Source: an uncultured Shewanella sp.
Lineage (GTDB): Bacteria > Pseudomonadota > Gammaproteobacteria > Enterobacterales > Shewanellaceae
Assembly (NCBI RefSeq): GCF_947495455.1
Contig: NZ_CANLZC010000034.1
Location: 1 to 49,121 of the forward strand
Length of the DNA: 49,121 bases
Direction: 5' to 3'
Shown here: positions 8,907-19,861 of the stretch, in pieces
How positions within the stretch are numbered: position 1 is the stretch's first letter
How the letters are laid out: every line of letters begins with the position of its first letter
The notes under the pieces: generated by a model
Seen by the model: only the letters and a program-made list of their open reading frames with translations
Databases searched by the model: none
What the model was told of the DNA's origin: nothing
Translations under genes and position numbers: made by a program

Positions 8907-10226
8907 ATGGAAAATTTGCAACTGGTATTGCTTATATTAGGTGCGATAGCAATTATCGCAGTGCTTGTGCATGGTTTTTGGTCCATTAGAAAACAGCAAC
9001 CAAAATCATTAAAAGAAGCGTCGACGAAAGGGCGCTTTACTGATCAGTCGAATCGTGATGCTGAAGGGTTTGACGCTGATGGCATTGGCAAAGTGAGAGT
9101 GTGTAAAGCCAAACCGCTTACGCCTGCCAACACACACAAGATGCCACTTGGAAAAAATGCTCAGGAAGGTCGCGGGCAGAAAGCATCTGCGATTAAGCCG
9201 ACTCAGGATAATGCCAGTGTCCATCAACAGGCGAGAGCGGAAGCATTAGAAAGTGCTCACAGTTTAGAAAGTGCGCACAGTGTTGATTCTCCTCAAACGC
9301 CAAGCGCTGAGCCAAGCCCTGGGCCTGTGAATGTGAATGTCTCTCAATCTGTGAATGCTCAGCAGGTACCTTTAGCGGAACATCAAGTCGATATTGAACA
9401 ATTAACGGAAATGCCAGGTATTTCTAAGCCCCTATCTTCTGAGACAAGAGGTGCTGAGACAAGAGGTGTTGAGAAAACAAGTTTTGAGACAAGACGTTCT
9501 GAAGAGATAGCTTTTGAAACAAGAGCTTCTGAAAAAAGTGATGCTGAAACAAGAGGCTCTGAAAAAAGAAGCGCCGAGGCAAGTGTGCACCAGAGCCCAC
9601 TGAGCCACAGGCAGGCAGAAGCGGCTGCTTCTCAAGATGCGCTACTTTTTGCTCATCAAGACGCTGCTCATCAAGGCATTAGTCATCAAGACGCTCGCCA
9701 TGCTGAGCAAAAGCGGGACGACAATCATCCTCAAGCTGCTGCCAGCGAGCCTCAGCCCATTCAGACTCAAACAGAAAATCGGGTTGATCAAAATACACTG
9801 GGTGAGCCTCAAGATGTCCTCGTTTTGCATGTGACGGCAAAAGACGGTGAAATCTTTAATGGTGCCGAATTATTACCGAGTTTATTGACCTTGAACTTTA
9901 AATTTGGTGATATGAATATTTTTCATCGCCATCAAGACAATGCAGGAAAAGGGCAAGTGCTCTTTTCATTGGCGAACATGGTCAAACCTGGCGTGTTTAA
10001 TCCTGATCATATGGAACAATTTAATACGCCAGGGGTGGTGCTGTTTATGACTTTGCCTTGCCATGGTGATGCATTAATGAATTTTTCCATTATGCTCAAT
10101 TGTGCTCACCAAATTGCCGATGACTTACAGGGCCAAGTGCTTGATGGTGGCCGTGAGTTGTGGCTAGAGTCGACGAAACAAGCTTACTTACAACGTATTA
10201 AGCATCAATTAACGTTATCTGCTTAA
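8907..10226 (+). CDS. zipA: Cell division protein ZipA
   Basis: The product is 439 aa, longer than the 328 aa of E. coli ZipA. An N-terminal membrane anchor (residues 5-25) is followed by a short basic stretch, a very long charged and Gln/Ser-rich linker (about 30-300), and the C-terminal FtsZ-binding domain (about 305-439, from [21 protein letters not shown]). ZipA tethers FtsZ to the inner membrane and helps recruit later divisome proteins. The linker contains degenerate repeats: ETRG/ETRA/SEK units encoded at 9437-9580, and HQDA-type repeats at about 9650-9710. The gene starts 23 bp after smc with a good AGGAAAGACAGGG stretch and is likely cotranscribed with it. Confidence 0.95.
   Translation: MENLQLVLLILGAIAIIAVLVHGFWSIRKQQPKSLKEASTKGRFTDQSNRDAEGFDADGIGKVRVCKAKPLTPANTHKMPLGKNAQEGRGQKASAIKPTQDNASVHQQARAEALESAHSLESAHSVDSPQTPSAEPSPGPVNVNVSQSVNAQQVPLAEHQVDIEQLTEMPGISKPLSSETRGAETRGVEKTSFETRRSEEIAFETRASEKSDAETRGSEKRSAEASVHQSPLSHRQAEAAASQDALLFAHQDAAHQGISHQDARHAEQKRDDNHPQAAASEPQPIQTQTENRVDQNTLGEPQDVLVLHVTAKDGEIFNGAELLPSLLTLNFKFGDMNIFHRHQDNAGKGQVLFSLANMVKPGVFNPDHMEQFNTPGVVLFMTLPCHGDALMNFSIMLNCAHQIADDLQGQVLDGGRELWLESTKQAYLQRIKHQLTLSA
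9437..9580 (+). repeat. Degenerate coding repeats in the ZipA linker
   Basis: Imperfect 15-bp-scale units (variants of GAGACAAGAGGTGCT) encode [25 protein letters not shown] and SEK motifs. They lie in the unstructured linker, away from the membrane anchor and the FtsZ-binding domain. Confidence 0.6.
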
Positions 10227-10251
10227 CTCTTCTTTTTTATTCATTTTTTAT

Positions 10252-12393
<2,142 letters not shown>

Positions 12394-12818
12394 AGGACAC
12401 ACTCAATGTCATACTAGCTGTTATATTAGTTGTTTTACAGGTTGCCATTATTCGCTCAATCAAACCTATAAGCCCCTAGATTAGAGGGGGAGTTAATGAA
12501 GAATTCATGACTTATTTATGTTTGGTTGACTGAATATCCGTTTGATGAAGAGCATGGCTATTGTCATAGTCAGTTTTGTCAATCTGTTAAAATAAGATAT
12601 TGAATGAAAGTGAACTAATAAGCCAGTGACACCCTGTGACTGGCTTTTTTAATGGGCGCTCTTAAGGGGAAAATAGCGCCACATAGCAGAACATTAACGG
12701 ATGCTTTTGTGACATTGAAAGCGGGTTAGCGTATTGACGCCCAGCTTAGTGATAGCGTAATCAAAGTTGTTTTGCAGCTTGTCTTAGCTCACCCCTTTTA
12801 ATGTCAGGAGGACGTTTA
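12394..12818. other. Gene-free stretch between ligA and the exported 568-aa protein
   Basis: The stretch holds a weak hairpin (CCCCT/AGGGG, 12473-12489), a good plus-strand terminator at 12620-12650, and then presumably the promoter of the next gene. No open frame of convincing quality was seen. Confidence 0.5.
12620..12650 (+). terminator. Intrinsic terminator after ligA
   Basis: AAGCCAGT (12620-12627) pairs with ACTGGCTT (12639-12646); the stem continues by three pairs after one mismatch and is followed by a T run to 12650. It lies 227 bp past the ligA stop and probably ends the smc-zipA-ligA transcript. Confidence 0.7.
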
Positions 12819-14525
12819 ATGAAACCGTTTTATTGTTTTTATTTGTTGCTTGTTTTTATGTTGTCGCCAGTGGTTAATGCACTGGATTTATCGAGTTACC
12901 AAGATCGAGTCGATGAAATACTCACCCAATCTAGCGTCTCACCTAACCATGACAATATGCTGGCGCTAAGTTATCAAGGCATAGAAAATACGGCCATGGT
13001 TGATGATATGATAGCCAATGTACAAACGGCTCGTATTCCTGACTTTAGCTTGATAAAACTCATTCGTATTTTACTCAATTCCGATCAATATGATGATCGT
13101 ATTTTATCGGGTATAGAGCATTTCCCTTATTGGATCAGTCAAGGCGAGACCCAATATCAGTACTGGTCTGAAAATCATATGATCATGTGGATGTCCAGCG
13201 AATGGTTACTACATGAGCACTTCGGGCGAGCGCCAACACCAACACTCGCCCAAAGGCTCAGGCATTATTTAGACTTAAAAGTCACTCATGGTTTTTATGA
13301 GTTTAATTCTCCAGTGTATTATAAGTTTACCTTAGCAGGGCTCCTCAATTTAGCGGACTTTGCCATAGACAGTGAGATCAAAGCGCAAGCCTCATTAGCG
13401 GCACAAAAATTGTTAACTCAGTTTTTACTCTTTACCACTGAAGCGGGCACTTTCGCCCCAACAACGGGCCGCGCTTATACAGAGCATTATCGCAATCCGG
13501 GCAATCACGGCTTGATTTATTTACTCACAGGCAAAGGCAATGTGCCACAAAACCCGGGGATGGATGTTAGCTTTCTGGCGACGAGTACCTTGGAGATGAC
13601 GCCTGTACTTGATTCTTGGCAAACCCAGTTTTCGGGACAGTTTGTTAACGGTCATTCATTAGGGGAGAGTTTTACCTTAAACAGCGCCCTTAACCGTGAA
13701 GACAGAGCCGTATTTCAATGGAGCATGGGAGGGTACTTTGCCCCTTCGGTGGCTGAAGATACGTTATGGGCCATCAATCATTATGATCTCTCTGATCATG
13801 AAGCCTTTAAAAATTTCGCAGGTATTTCCAATGGACTTCAATGGTTCGCCGATACCGCCGCGACTATAGGCGCCACCTTCAGCCGCAGCTCAGTACTGAC
13901 TGGCGCTAAGTTGAATATCTATAAACATGGGGGCTCAGCACTGAGTTCCATTGATAATTACTGGGGAGGATATTATGGCTATCAGCAATGGCCAGTCATT
14001 GCTGTTGCAGATGATGTTGCCGTGTGGCCGCTCTCGGGGAATGTGGATGACTGGCAAACCTACCGACCTTATACGGCCAATACCCACTTACCGAAAGTGA
14101 TACAAGAAGATAATTTAGCCCTTATTTTGTATTGGCCCAACACGGAGTTAAGTTTAGCCAATACTTTTGGGCTGGGGGAGATCAGCACTGAAGTGAATAT
14201 CTACTGGCCTGAGAGCGAGTTCGATGAGTGGCAGCAAGAAGGCCGCTGGCTTGTGGGCCGCAAAGGGGACAGTTATGTGGCCATGTTTCGAGACTGCACT
14301 GACAAGAGCAATGGCATTTACAGTTGTAAAGGTGACAGAGGCAGACAAATGTGGGGCAGTTTTGTGGGCAATGCACAAACCCATGGCAGTTACAGTGCCT
14401 TTGTGGGTGTGATCCGCGGATCCAGCTACAAAGAAAGCTACACATGGAATTGGAAAGAATGGCAGTTTCAATACTATGGCCGCATCACTGTGGGTGATAA
14501 AAACTTAAGCTACACGTGGAAATAA
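12819..14525 (+). CDS. Exported protein of unknown function, toroid-plus-sandwich lyase-like
   Basis: The product is 568 aa. The ATG at 12819 is preferred over 12801 because a strong CAGGAGG site (12805-12811) sits 7 bp before it. A clear signal peptide follows (MKPFYCFYLLLVFMLSPVVNA, about 21 residues). The first 330 residues are helix-rich, with repeated aromatic and WSENH/EHYRNPGNHG patterns. The last 200 residues are rich in beta-type, Trp/Tyr-rich sequence. This two-part shape resembles heparinase or alginate-lyase type (alpha/alpha)-toroid enzymes with a C-terminal beta sandwich, but no catalytic motif is recognised with certainty. The gene is flanked by terminators, so it is monocistronic. 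Function is not assigned; a secreted polysaccharide-active enzyme is only a guess. Confidence 0.75.
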   Translation: MKPFYCFYLLLVFMLSPVVNALDLSSYQDRVDEILTQSSVSPNHDNMLALSYQGIENTAMVDDMIANVQTARIPDFSLIKLIRILLNSDQYDDRILSGIEHFPYWISQGETQYQYWSENHMIMWMSSEWLLHEHFGRAPTPTLAQRLRHYLDLKVTHGFYEFNSPVYYKFTLAGLLNLADFAIDSEIKAQASLAAQKLLTQFLLFTTEAGTFAPTTGRAYTEHYRNPGNHGLIYLLTGKGNVPQNPGMDVSFLATSTLEMTPVLDSWQTQFSGQFVNGHSLGESFTLNSALNREDRAVFQWSMGGYFAPSVAEDTLWAINHYDLSDHEAFKNFAGISNGLQWFADTAATIGATFSRSSVLTGAKLNIYKHGGSALSSIDNYWGGYYGYQQWPVIAVADDVAVWPLSGNVDDWQTYRPYTANTHLPKVIQEDNLALILYWPNTELSLANTFGLGEISTEVNIYWPESEFDEWQQEGRWLVGRKGDSYVAMFRDCTDKSNGIYSCKGDRGRQMWGSFVGNAQTHGSYSAFVGVIRGSSYKESYTWNWKEWQFQYYGRITVGDKNLSYTWK

Positions 14526-14584
14526 TATAAGTGGAAATCATGCATTTCTAGCGTGAGCACACTTATGGTGTTCATGACAGTGAC

Positions 14585-14622
14585 AGCGGTTATCCCTTGA
14601 TGTGATAACCGCTCTTCTTACT
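14585..14622 (+). terminator. Terminator after the exported 568-aa protein
   Basis: A perfect 10-bp stem (AGCGGTTATC 14585-14594 with 14604-14613) has a 9-nt loop and a T-rich tail (CTTCTTACTC). It lies 59 bp past the stop codon. Confidence 0.7.
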
Positions 14623-14850
14623 CGTTTAGGTACTATCTTAACTACTCGCTTAGACTGATCCTTTTCCCTTCTTCTTATGACAAACACCTATTAGACATAA
14701 GTCTTGATTTGCTTTAAAAACAGCCTGTTAGGCAATTGTATCATTGCAAGTGTTTCATTTATCGCTATTATTCGCCCCCTTTTATACCTGTGCGTAACAA
14801 TTGTTACCTCAGGTTTGATCTTTTCTTATTTAATGGAAACAAAAAATAAA

Positions 14851-15192
14851 ATGAACATGTCAACGGTTAGAAAAATGCTTAAAACCTGCCTTTTGATTAC
14901 TGGCCTGTGTAGCGCCTTTAGCGCGAGTGCGGCGTATACAGTGGGTACGGTAACAGAAGTAATAACTTACGCCAACAATGATCGTATTCTGGTGAGAATG
15001 GATAACATGCCTGAAAAATCCGTTTGTAAATCATCAGTGTACTTTTCTATTGAGGCTAAAACGCCTGCCGATCGCCGCCATCAAGTTTTATCAAGAGCCT
15101 TGACCGCCTTCGCCACAGGTAAAAGGACTAAGATTTATTACAGTGACAAAGATTGTGATGGCAGTTATATAAAACTTGTCCGTATTGGTTAA
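14851..15192 (+). CDS. Small secreted protein of unknown function
   Basis: The product is 113 aa from the start chosen. A signal peptide (KMLKTCLLITGLCSAFSASA) is followed by a mature domain of about 86 residues beginning AYTVGTVTEVITYANNDRILVRM. It contains two cysteines (VCKSS and KDCDG) that could form a disulfide. The frame is open back to 14704, but that extension would place a second hydrophobic segment before the signal peptide. The ATGs at 14833, 14851 and 14857 all lack a strong ribosome site, so the exact start is uncertain. Short periplasmic proteins with this VGTV...YANND pattern appear familiar from Shewanella and Vibrio, but no function is known to me. Terminators on both sides suggest a single-gene unit. 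Confidence 0.65.
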   Translation: MNMSTVRKMLKTCLLITGLCSAFSASAAYTVGTVTEVITYANNDRILVRMDNMPEKSVCKSSVYFSIEAKTPADRRHQVLSRALTAFATGKRTKIYYSDKDCDGSYIKLVRIG

Positions 15193-15520
15193 TGCGCGTG
15201 GGCTCATGAATGTGGGTTTATGCGCGTGGAATGTGTGAGTGTGCTGTTCTTACTCTTGGTACTCTCGGCAGGCTTAAGTGCTCGCTTTGAATAGCGTTTT
15301 ATAAAACGTAAAAAACACAAGGACAGTGATCTAAGATTGCCCAATCGATTGCGCTAAAGATTTCCGCATTAAGTAGCTGTATGAGATGGCCTAAATTTTC
15401 CTTCCTTGTGTTTTATTTTTTCTTCGCTCTTATTCATTTGGTTCTGAGAGGCCAAGGTGAGGGCGGACTGTCTTATTCATGGGAATGACATGGATATTTT
15501 TTAAACCAATAAGGTTAGTT
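15193..15520. other. Gene-free stretch before the RHS operon
   Basis: No convincing gene was seen. AAAACACAAGGA (15312-15323) is perfectly inverted at 15403-15414 across 79 bp, and the right arm runs into a T-rich tract (to about 15421). It could be a long-loop terminator or a leader structure for the RHS genes. An AAGG ribosome site lies before ATG 15521. Confidence 0.4.
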
Positions 15521-18500
15521 ATGAAGTTATTGTTTAACTTAGATCTAAGCAATAGCCGACCCAGAAGTCGGCGGCTAAAAGGCGTGAGTGCCAGTGAGAG
15601 CACTTATGTGAGTAAGAGTGTAGTAAAGAGTGTAGCTCATTCTGTGGTGGCGAGTGTTAATCATGTTGTGAAGCGTCTGGTGAATAAGTTGAATTTAGTG
15701 TGTAAGCCATTTTGTTATTTGAGTCTATTACTGAGTATCAGCGTAATCACCTTGAGCTTGCCTGTGCAGGCGAATGATGATGATTTTGGCTTTGAAGAAT
15801 ATGACCTTGTAGAAGAGGATCTTGTAGAGGAAGACGATGAACATGCCGAATTAGCACAAGACTATTTTCATGTGTTGATGGATGCCATGTCGAATGAAGA
15901 TAGGCAAGCATTTGAACTAGACTTGGCGCAACATCAACAAAAAATGCTCAGTCGTTACCAATGCAAAACAAGTGGTATTAAATGCCATTCAAAAATGGCA
16001 GAAGATGAGAGTAATGATGATGATTTAATGAGTCGGATCCCTAAAGCCAGTGATGCCTTTAAACAACTCGATACAGGTTTATTTGGTGAACTCATTGATT
16101 TAAATACGGGTACAGTGACCTTTAATCAAACAGACTTTGTTGCCAAAGGCAATGGCCCTGATATTAAAATTAGCCGAACCTTATCTGATCAATCTAACCC
16201 TAATATGAATGGGAATTTAGGGGATTGGATATTAGATATTCCAAGAATCAAAACAACGTTATATCTCAACGAATATAAAGGAAAAAGTGTTCCTACATAT
16301 GTTGGTCACTACAAAGGTGCTTGGGCTATAGGAAAGGCTTGCTCTGGGGAAATCGCCCCTGGGAAATATAATAAAAATAGTCGCTATAAAAAAGGAAAAA
16401 AAGATATTACTGCATTGTATTTAGGTGATACTTTAGAATTAGCTGGGAATGAAAGTTCACTTTTGTTACAGACAAGCAGCGATAGTTTCCCTAGAGTCAC
16501 TCAATCGAATTGGCGTTTTAGTTGTACGAATATTATTAATAATACTGGGTTAAAAAATACCAGTGAAGGATTTGTCGGTCATGCGCCTGATGGTACTAAA
16601 TACACCTTTAACCAATTAAAGACAGCTAGGCCGAATCTACCACAATCAAGATTAACACTTAACGCATATTTATATGTTACAAAAATTGAAGATAGATTCG
16701 GTAATACCATTAGTTATCATTACAACAAAGATAATCAGCTAACTAAAATTACTGCCAGTGATAAGCGAGAGATCACTTTTAGCTATCATAATAATAGCAA
16801 TGACATAAAAACCATTAGCTATGATCACAAGAAGTGGAGCTATGCCTATTCAGACTATTCTAAAAAGCATAAAGGAAAAGGTTATGCAAAATTCAGACGT
16901 TTGAAAAAGGTGACAAGACCTGATAATAAAGCTTGGGAATATCAATTTAACGATAGTGCCTATTTGCATCCTTTAGGGGTTTCTAGAAAGAAAAAAAAGC
17001 AAAACGATACGTTAGTTTTGAATGTATCTCATCCAGATGGAGCGAAAGGTGAGTTTAATTTCAAAAAACATAATATGACAAGAACCAATGTGGCGGACAT
17101 TAACGTTATATTATGGAAGGAAGAAGTTGATGGTGATGAAGATGAAGATTCTGAAATAACAGATAAACCACATAAAGTAAGTAGTCCAAAACTATCAATA
17201 TATAAAAAGTCTATCACTAATCCTTTGGGGACTAATCTAGTATGGAAGTACGAGTACTCAAAGAACGCAGGTGCTTGGTATGGGCAAAGCGCTAAAACAA
17301 TACATAAATTAACGGATGACTTGCCCAGTAACATTGGTAATTTTCATTATAAGTGGACTAAAGTGACTGAGCCCGATGGCAGCAAAACACAATATTATTA
17401 CAATCGTAACGGAAATGATCCCCTTGAAGGTCAGCTCATGGCCAGTCGCGTGTATCAGGATAATCAGCTATTAGAAGAAACTCAATATACCTATAAAAGA
17501 AGCGATAAGCCTTTGGGGCATTCTGGTGTCTGGTTAGATAATTGGAAAAGTCGCGATTACCGCATCATGCGAACCAAAAAACACATTAATCGTCAGAACG
17601 AGGGGGATACTTATAACACAGCATATAGTGACTTTAATGCTTATGGCGTGCCGCGACTGGTTACCGAGTCTAATAATATCTCGACGGCGAAACGTTATAC
17701 TAAAACCACTTATCAACACAATATTAATAAGTGGGTACTGAATTTACCTCTTGAAGAGTATGTTTCTAGTTCGAATAGCTTTGATGTACCTGTTAAAAAA
17801 ACAGTTTATAGTATTACACAATTATTGCCTTCAGCGATTTATGAACATGGTGAGCTTAAACAAGCTCGTACATACTCAAAGGCTGGACAGCTACAAGCTA
17901 TTTATTACAATGGAAATATGCGTATTGATCAATTTAAAGACTATTATCGCGGCATACCCAGAAAAATCATTTTTCCATGTGCCACGAAAAATGCTTGTTC
18001 AAAAGCCAATGGCAGCAGCACGGATACTATGGTGACCAAAATAGAAGTCAATAATGACGCCACCATTAAAAGTATTACCGATTTTAAGGGCCATAAAACC
18101 AGCTATGAATACAATGCTATAGGTTGGATGACTAAGATTAATCACCACAATAAAGCATGGGCAGATGAATCAATAAGCTATGCTAAGGTGAAAAATGAGG
18201 GGGACGGTAATGATTTAGGTGCTTTGGTGCAAGAAGGGCAATTAAAGCAAACTAAGCAGCAAGGTAGCCTAAAACAAATCACTTACTTTGACAGTTTATT
18301 ACGACCCTATTTGTTTGTGAAGCAAGACACTAAAAATAAGCTGACCACCTATGAGCGTAAGCAATACGATCATAACAATCAAGTGATCCTTGAGACCAAT
18401 CAGGCTAATACTCTCGATGCGTTAGTCCAAACCAAAACCGACTATGATGCACTGGGACGAGTGATTAAAATCACGCGATTAAATGATAAGACCGAGACCA

Positions 18501-19849
18501 ATATAGATTATTTAAACGGTAATAAAAAACAAGTCAGCGATCCGAACAATAATGTGATCACCACCAGTTATCTGGCCTATGGTGAGCCTGAGCAGGAATA
18601 CATTACTGCGATAGCGGCGCCTGAAAGTACCAATACCAGCATCAAATACAATATTCATGGCAATATCACTTCTATCAAACAAGGGAATGTAACAGAAAAA
18701 CGTGTGTATGATGGCCGTCAAAATGTATGTAAAGTTGTGCGCCCAGAAACAGGCATGACCGCCTTTGGCTATAATAAGCAAAATTTACCGATCTGGCGTG
18801 CTGAAGGGATCTCGGGCAGTGAAACCGCTTGTAATACCACGGTACCAGCACAGAACAAAGTCACTTTGGCCTATGATAATTTAGATCAACTAAAATCTGA
18901 AACTTATCCTGTGAATAAAGCCAACCAGACGCCCAATATCACCTATGCCTATGATGAAAACAGTAATCTCACTAAGATTGCCGCAGGCAAGGTCACATGG
19001 AACTATGGCTATAATGTCATGGATAAAGTGACCTCAGAAAAACTGCAAGTCGATAAGAAAACCTTTAACATCGCTTGGGGTTACAATAATCTTGGTAATG
19101 TTTCGTCTTTGACCTATCCGTCGGGTAAAAAAATCACCTTTGCACCCAATGCTTTTGGTCAAGCCACCCAAGCGGGCATTTATGCAACAAAAGCGCTTTA
19201 TCATGGTAATGGCCAAGTGAAAAGCTTTACTTATGGCAATGGCATCAGCCGTTCCATTGGTTTAGATACATCATCACGTATCAATAAGATGCAAGATAGC
19301 CACACCACAAATAAAGCTCGGCTTAAATTAACCTTAGCCTATGATGATAACGATAACCTCAGCAAAATCATCGATGGCATCGACGATAAAAACAGTGTCA
19401 AAAATATACAATATGACGGCCTCAATCGCTTAATCAAGGCCGATGGTAAGTGGGGCAAAGGCCAGTTTACTTATGATACGGTGGGCAATATTAAATCCCG
19501 TAGCGTGAGTGGCTCAAAAATCAATTATGTCTATGATGGTCATAACCGCTTAAAGTCCATTTCTGGTGCTTATAAATATGGCTACAAATATGATGCCAGA
19601 GGCAATACCCTCAATAACGGCCGTTTTGGACTCAGTTATAACCGTGCTAATCAGCTCACTTCAGCTAAGGGCCATACCTTTGTTTATGATGGCCATGGTC
19701 GAAGGGTTAAAGATACTCATCACAATGCCAGTGAGTTTTCCATTTACAGTCAAAATGGTCAATTGCTTCATAGACAAAACGCAGTTGGTGACAAAATCGA
19801 CAGCATTTACTTAGGTAATCAATTGATTGCCGATGTTGAAAGTCGCTAA
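15521..19849 (+). CDS. RHS/YD-repeat protein (Sec-exported shell component)
   Basis: The product is 1442 aa from ATG 15521, which has AAGG upstream; ATG 15479 would add 14 residues and has no ribosome site. The hydrophobic core of the signal peptide comes late (about residues 64-81, cleavage likely after VQA at 84). It is preceded by a long Ser/Val/Lys-rich n-region. The mature N-terminus is acidic, followed by the RHS-type module FGELIDLNTGTVTFNQTDFVAKGNG and then many YD repeats (YNAIGWMTKI, YDALGRVIKI, YDENSNLTKI, YDGHNRLKSI). It stops at IYLGNQLIADVESR, where intact RHS proteins usually continue into the YQHTD-LGSPV core. Here that core is encoded by the next gene. YD repeats form a hollow beta-cocoon around toxin tips in RHS and Tc toxins. 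Bases about 16.2-17.7 kb are more AT-rich than the flanks. Confidence 0.85.
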   Translation: MKLLFNLDLSNSRPRSRRLKGVSASESTYVSKSVVKSVAHSVVASVNHVVKRLVNKLNLVCKPFCYLSLLLSISVITLSLPVQANDDDFGFEEYDLVEEDLVEEDDEHAELAQDYFHVLMDAMSNEDRQAFELDLAQHQQKMLSRYQCKTSGIKCHSKMAEDESNDDDLMSRIPKASDAFKQLDTGLFGELIDLNTGTVTFNQTDFVAKGNGPDIKISRTLSDQSNPNMNGNLGDWILDIPRIKTTLYLNEYKGKSVPTYVGHYKGAWAIGKACSGEIAPGKYNKNSRYKKGKKDITALYLGDTLELAGNESSLLLQTSSDSFPRVTQSNWRFSCTNIINNTGLKNTSEGFVGHAPDGTKYTFNQLKTARPNLPQSRLTLNAYLYVTKIEDRFGNTISYHYNKDNQLTKITASDKREITFSYHNNSNDIKTISYDHKKWSYAYSDYSKKHKGKGYAKFRRLKKVTRPDNKAWEYQFNDSAYLHPLGVSRKKKKQNDTLVLNVSHPDGAKGEFNFKKHNMTRTNVADINVILWKEEVDGDEDEDSEITDKPHKVSSPKLSIYKKSITNPLGTNLVWKYEYSKNAGAWYGQSAKTIHKLTDDLPSNIGNFHYKWTKVTEPDGSKTQYYYNRNGNDPLEGQLMASRVYQDNQLLEETQYTYKRSDKPLGHSGVWLDNWKSRDYRIMRTKKHINRQNEGDTYNTAYSDFNAYGVPRLVTESNNISTAKRYTKTTYQHNINKWVLNLPLEEYVSSSNSFDVPVKKTVYSITQLLPSAIYEHGELKQARTYSKAGQLQAIYYNGNMRIDQFKDYYRGIPRKIIFPCATKNACSKANGSSTDTMVTKIEVNNDATIKSITDFKGHKTSYEYNAIGWMTKINHHNKAWADESISYAKVKNEGDGNDLGALVQEGQLKQTKQQGSLKQITYFDSLLRPYLFVKQDTKNKLTTYERKQYDHNNQVILETNQANTLDALVQTKTDYDALGRVIKITRLNDKTETNIDYLNGNKKQVSDPNNNVITTSYLAYGEPEQEYITAIAAPESTNTSIKYNIHGNITSIKQGNVTEKRVYDGRQNVCKVVRPETGMTAFGYNKQNLPIWRAEGISGSETACNTTVPAQNKVTLAYDNLDQLKSETYPVNKANQTPNITYAYDENSNLTKIAAGKVTWNYGYNVMDKVTSEKLQVDKKTFNIAWGYNNLGNVSSLTYPSGKKITFAPNAFGQATQAGIYATKALYHGNGQVKSFTYGNGISRSIGLDTSSRINKMQDSHTTNKARLKLTLAYDDNDNLSKIIDGIDDKNSVKNIQYDGLNRLIKADGKWGKGQFTYDTVGNIKSRSVSGSKINYVYDGHNRLKSISGAYKYGYKYDARGNTLNNGRFGLSYNRANQLTSAKGHTFVYDGHGRRVKDTHHNASEFSIYSQNGQLLHRQNAVGDKIDSIYLGNQLIADVESR

Positions 19850-19861
19850 GGAGGGCTGACA

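Noticed and set aside
9432..9635. Minus-strand frame opposite the zipA linker (Ser/Cys/Phe-rich)
   Set aside because: It is the mirror of the repetitive ETRG/SEK coding sequence and has no independent support.
14704..14850. N-terminal extension of the small secreted protein
   Set aside because: It would put a second hydrophobic segment before a normal signal peptide, with no ribosome site.
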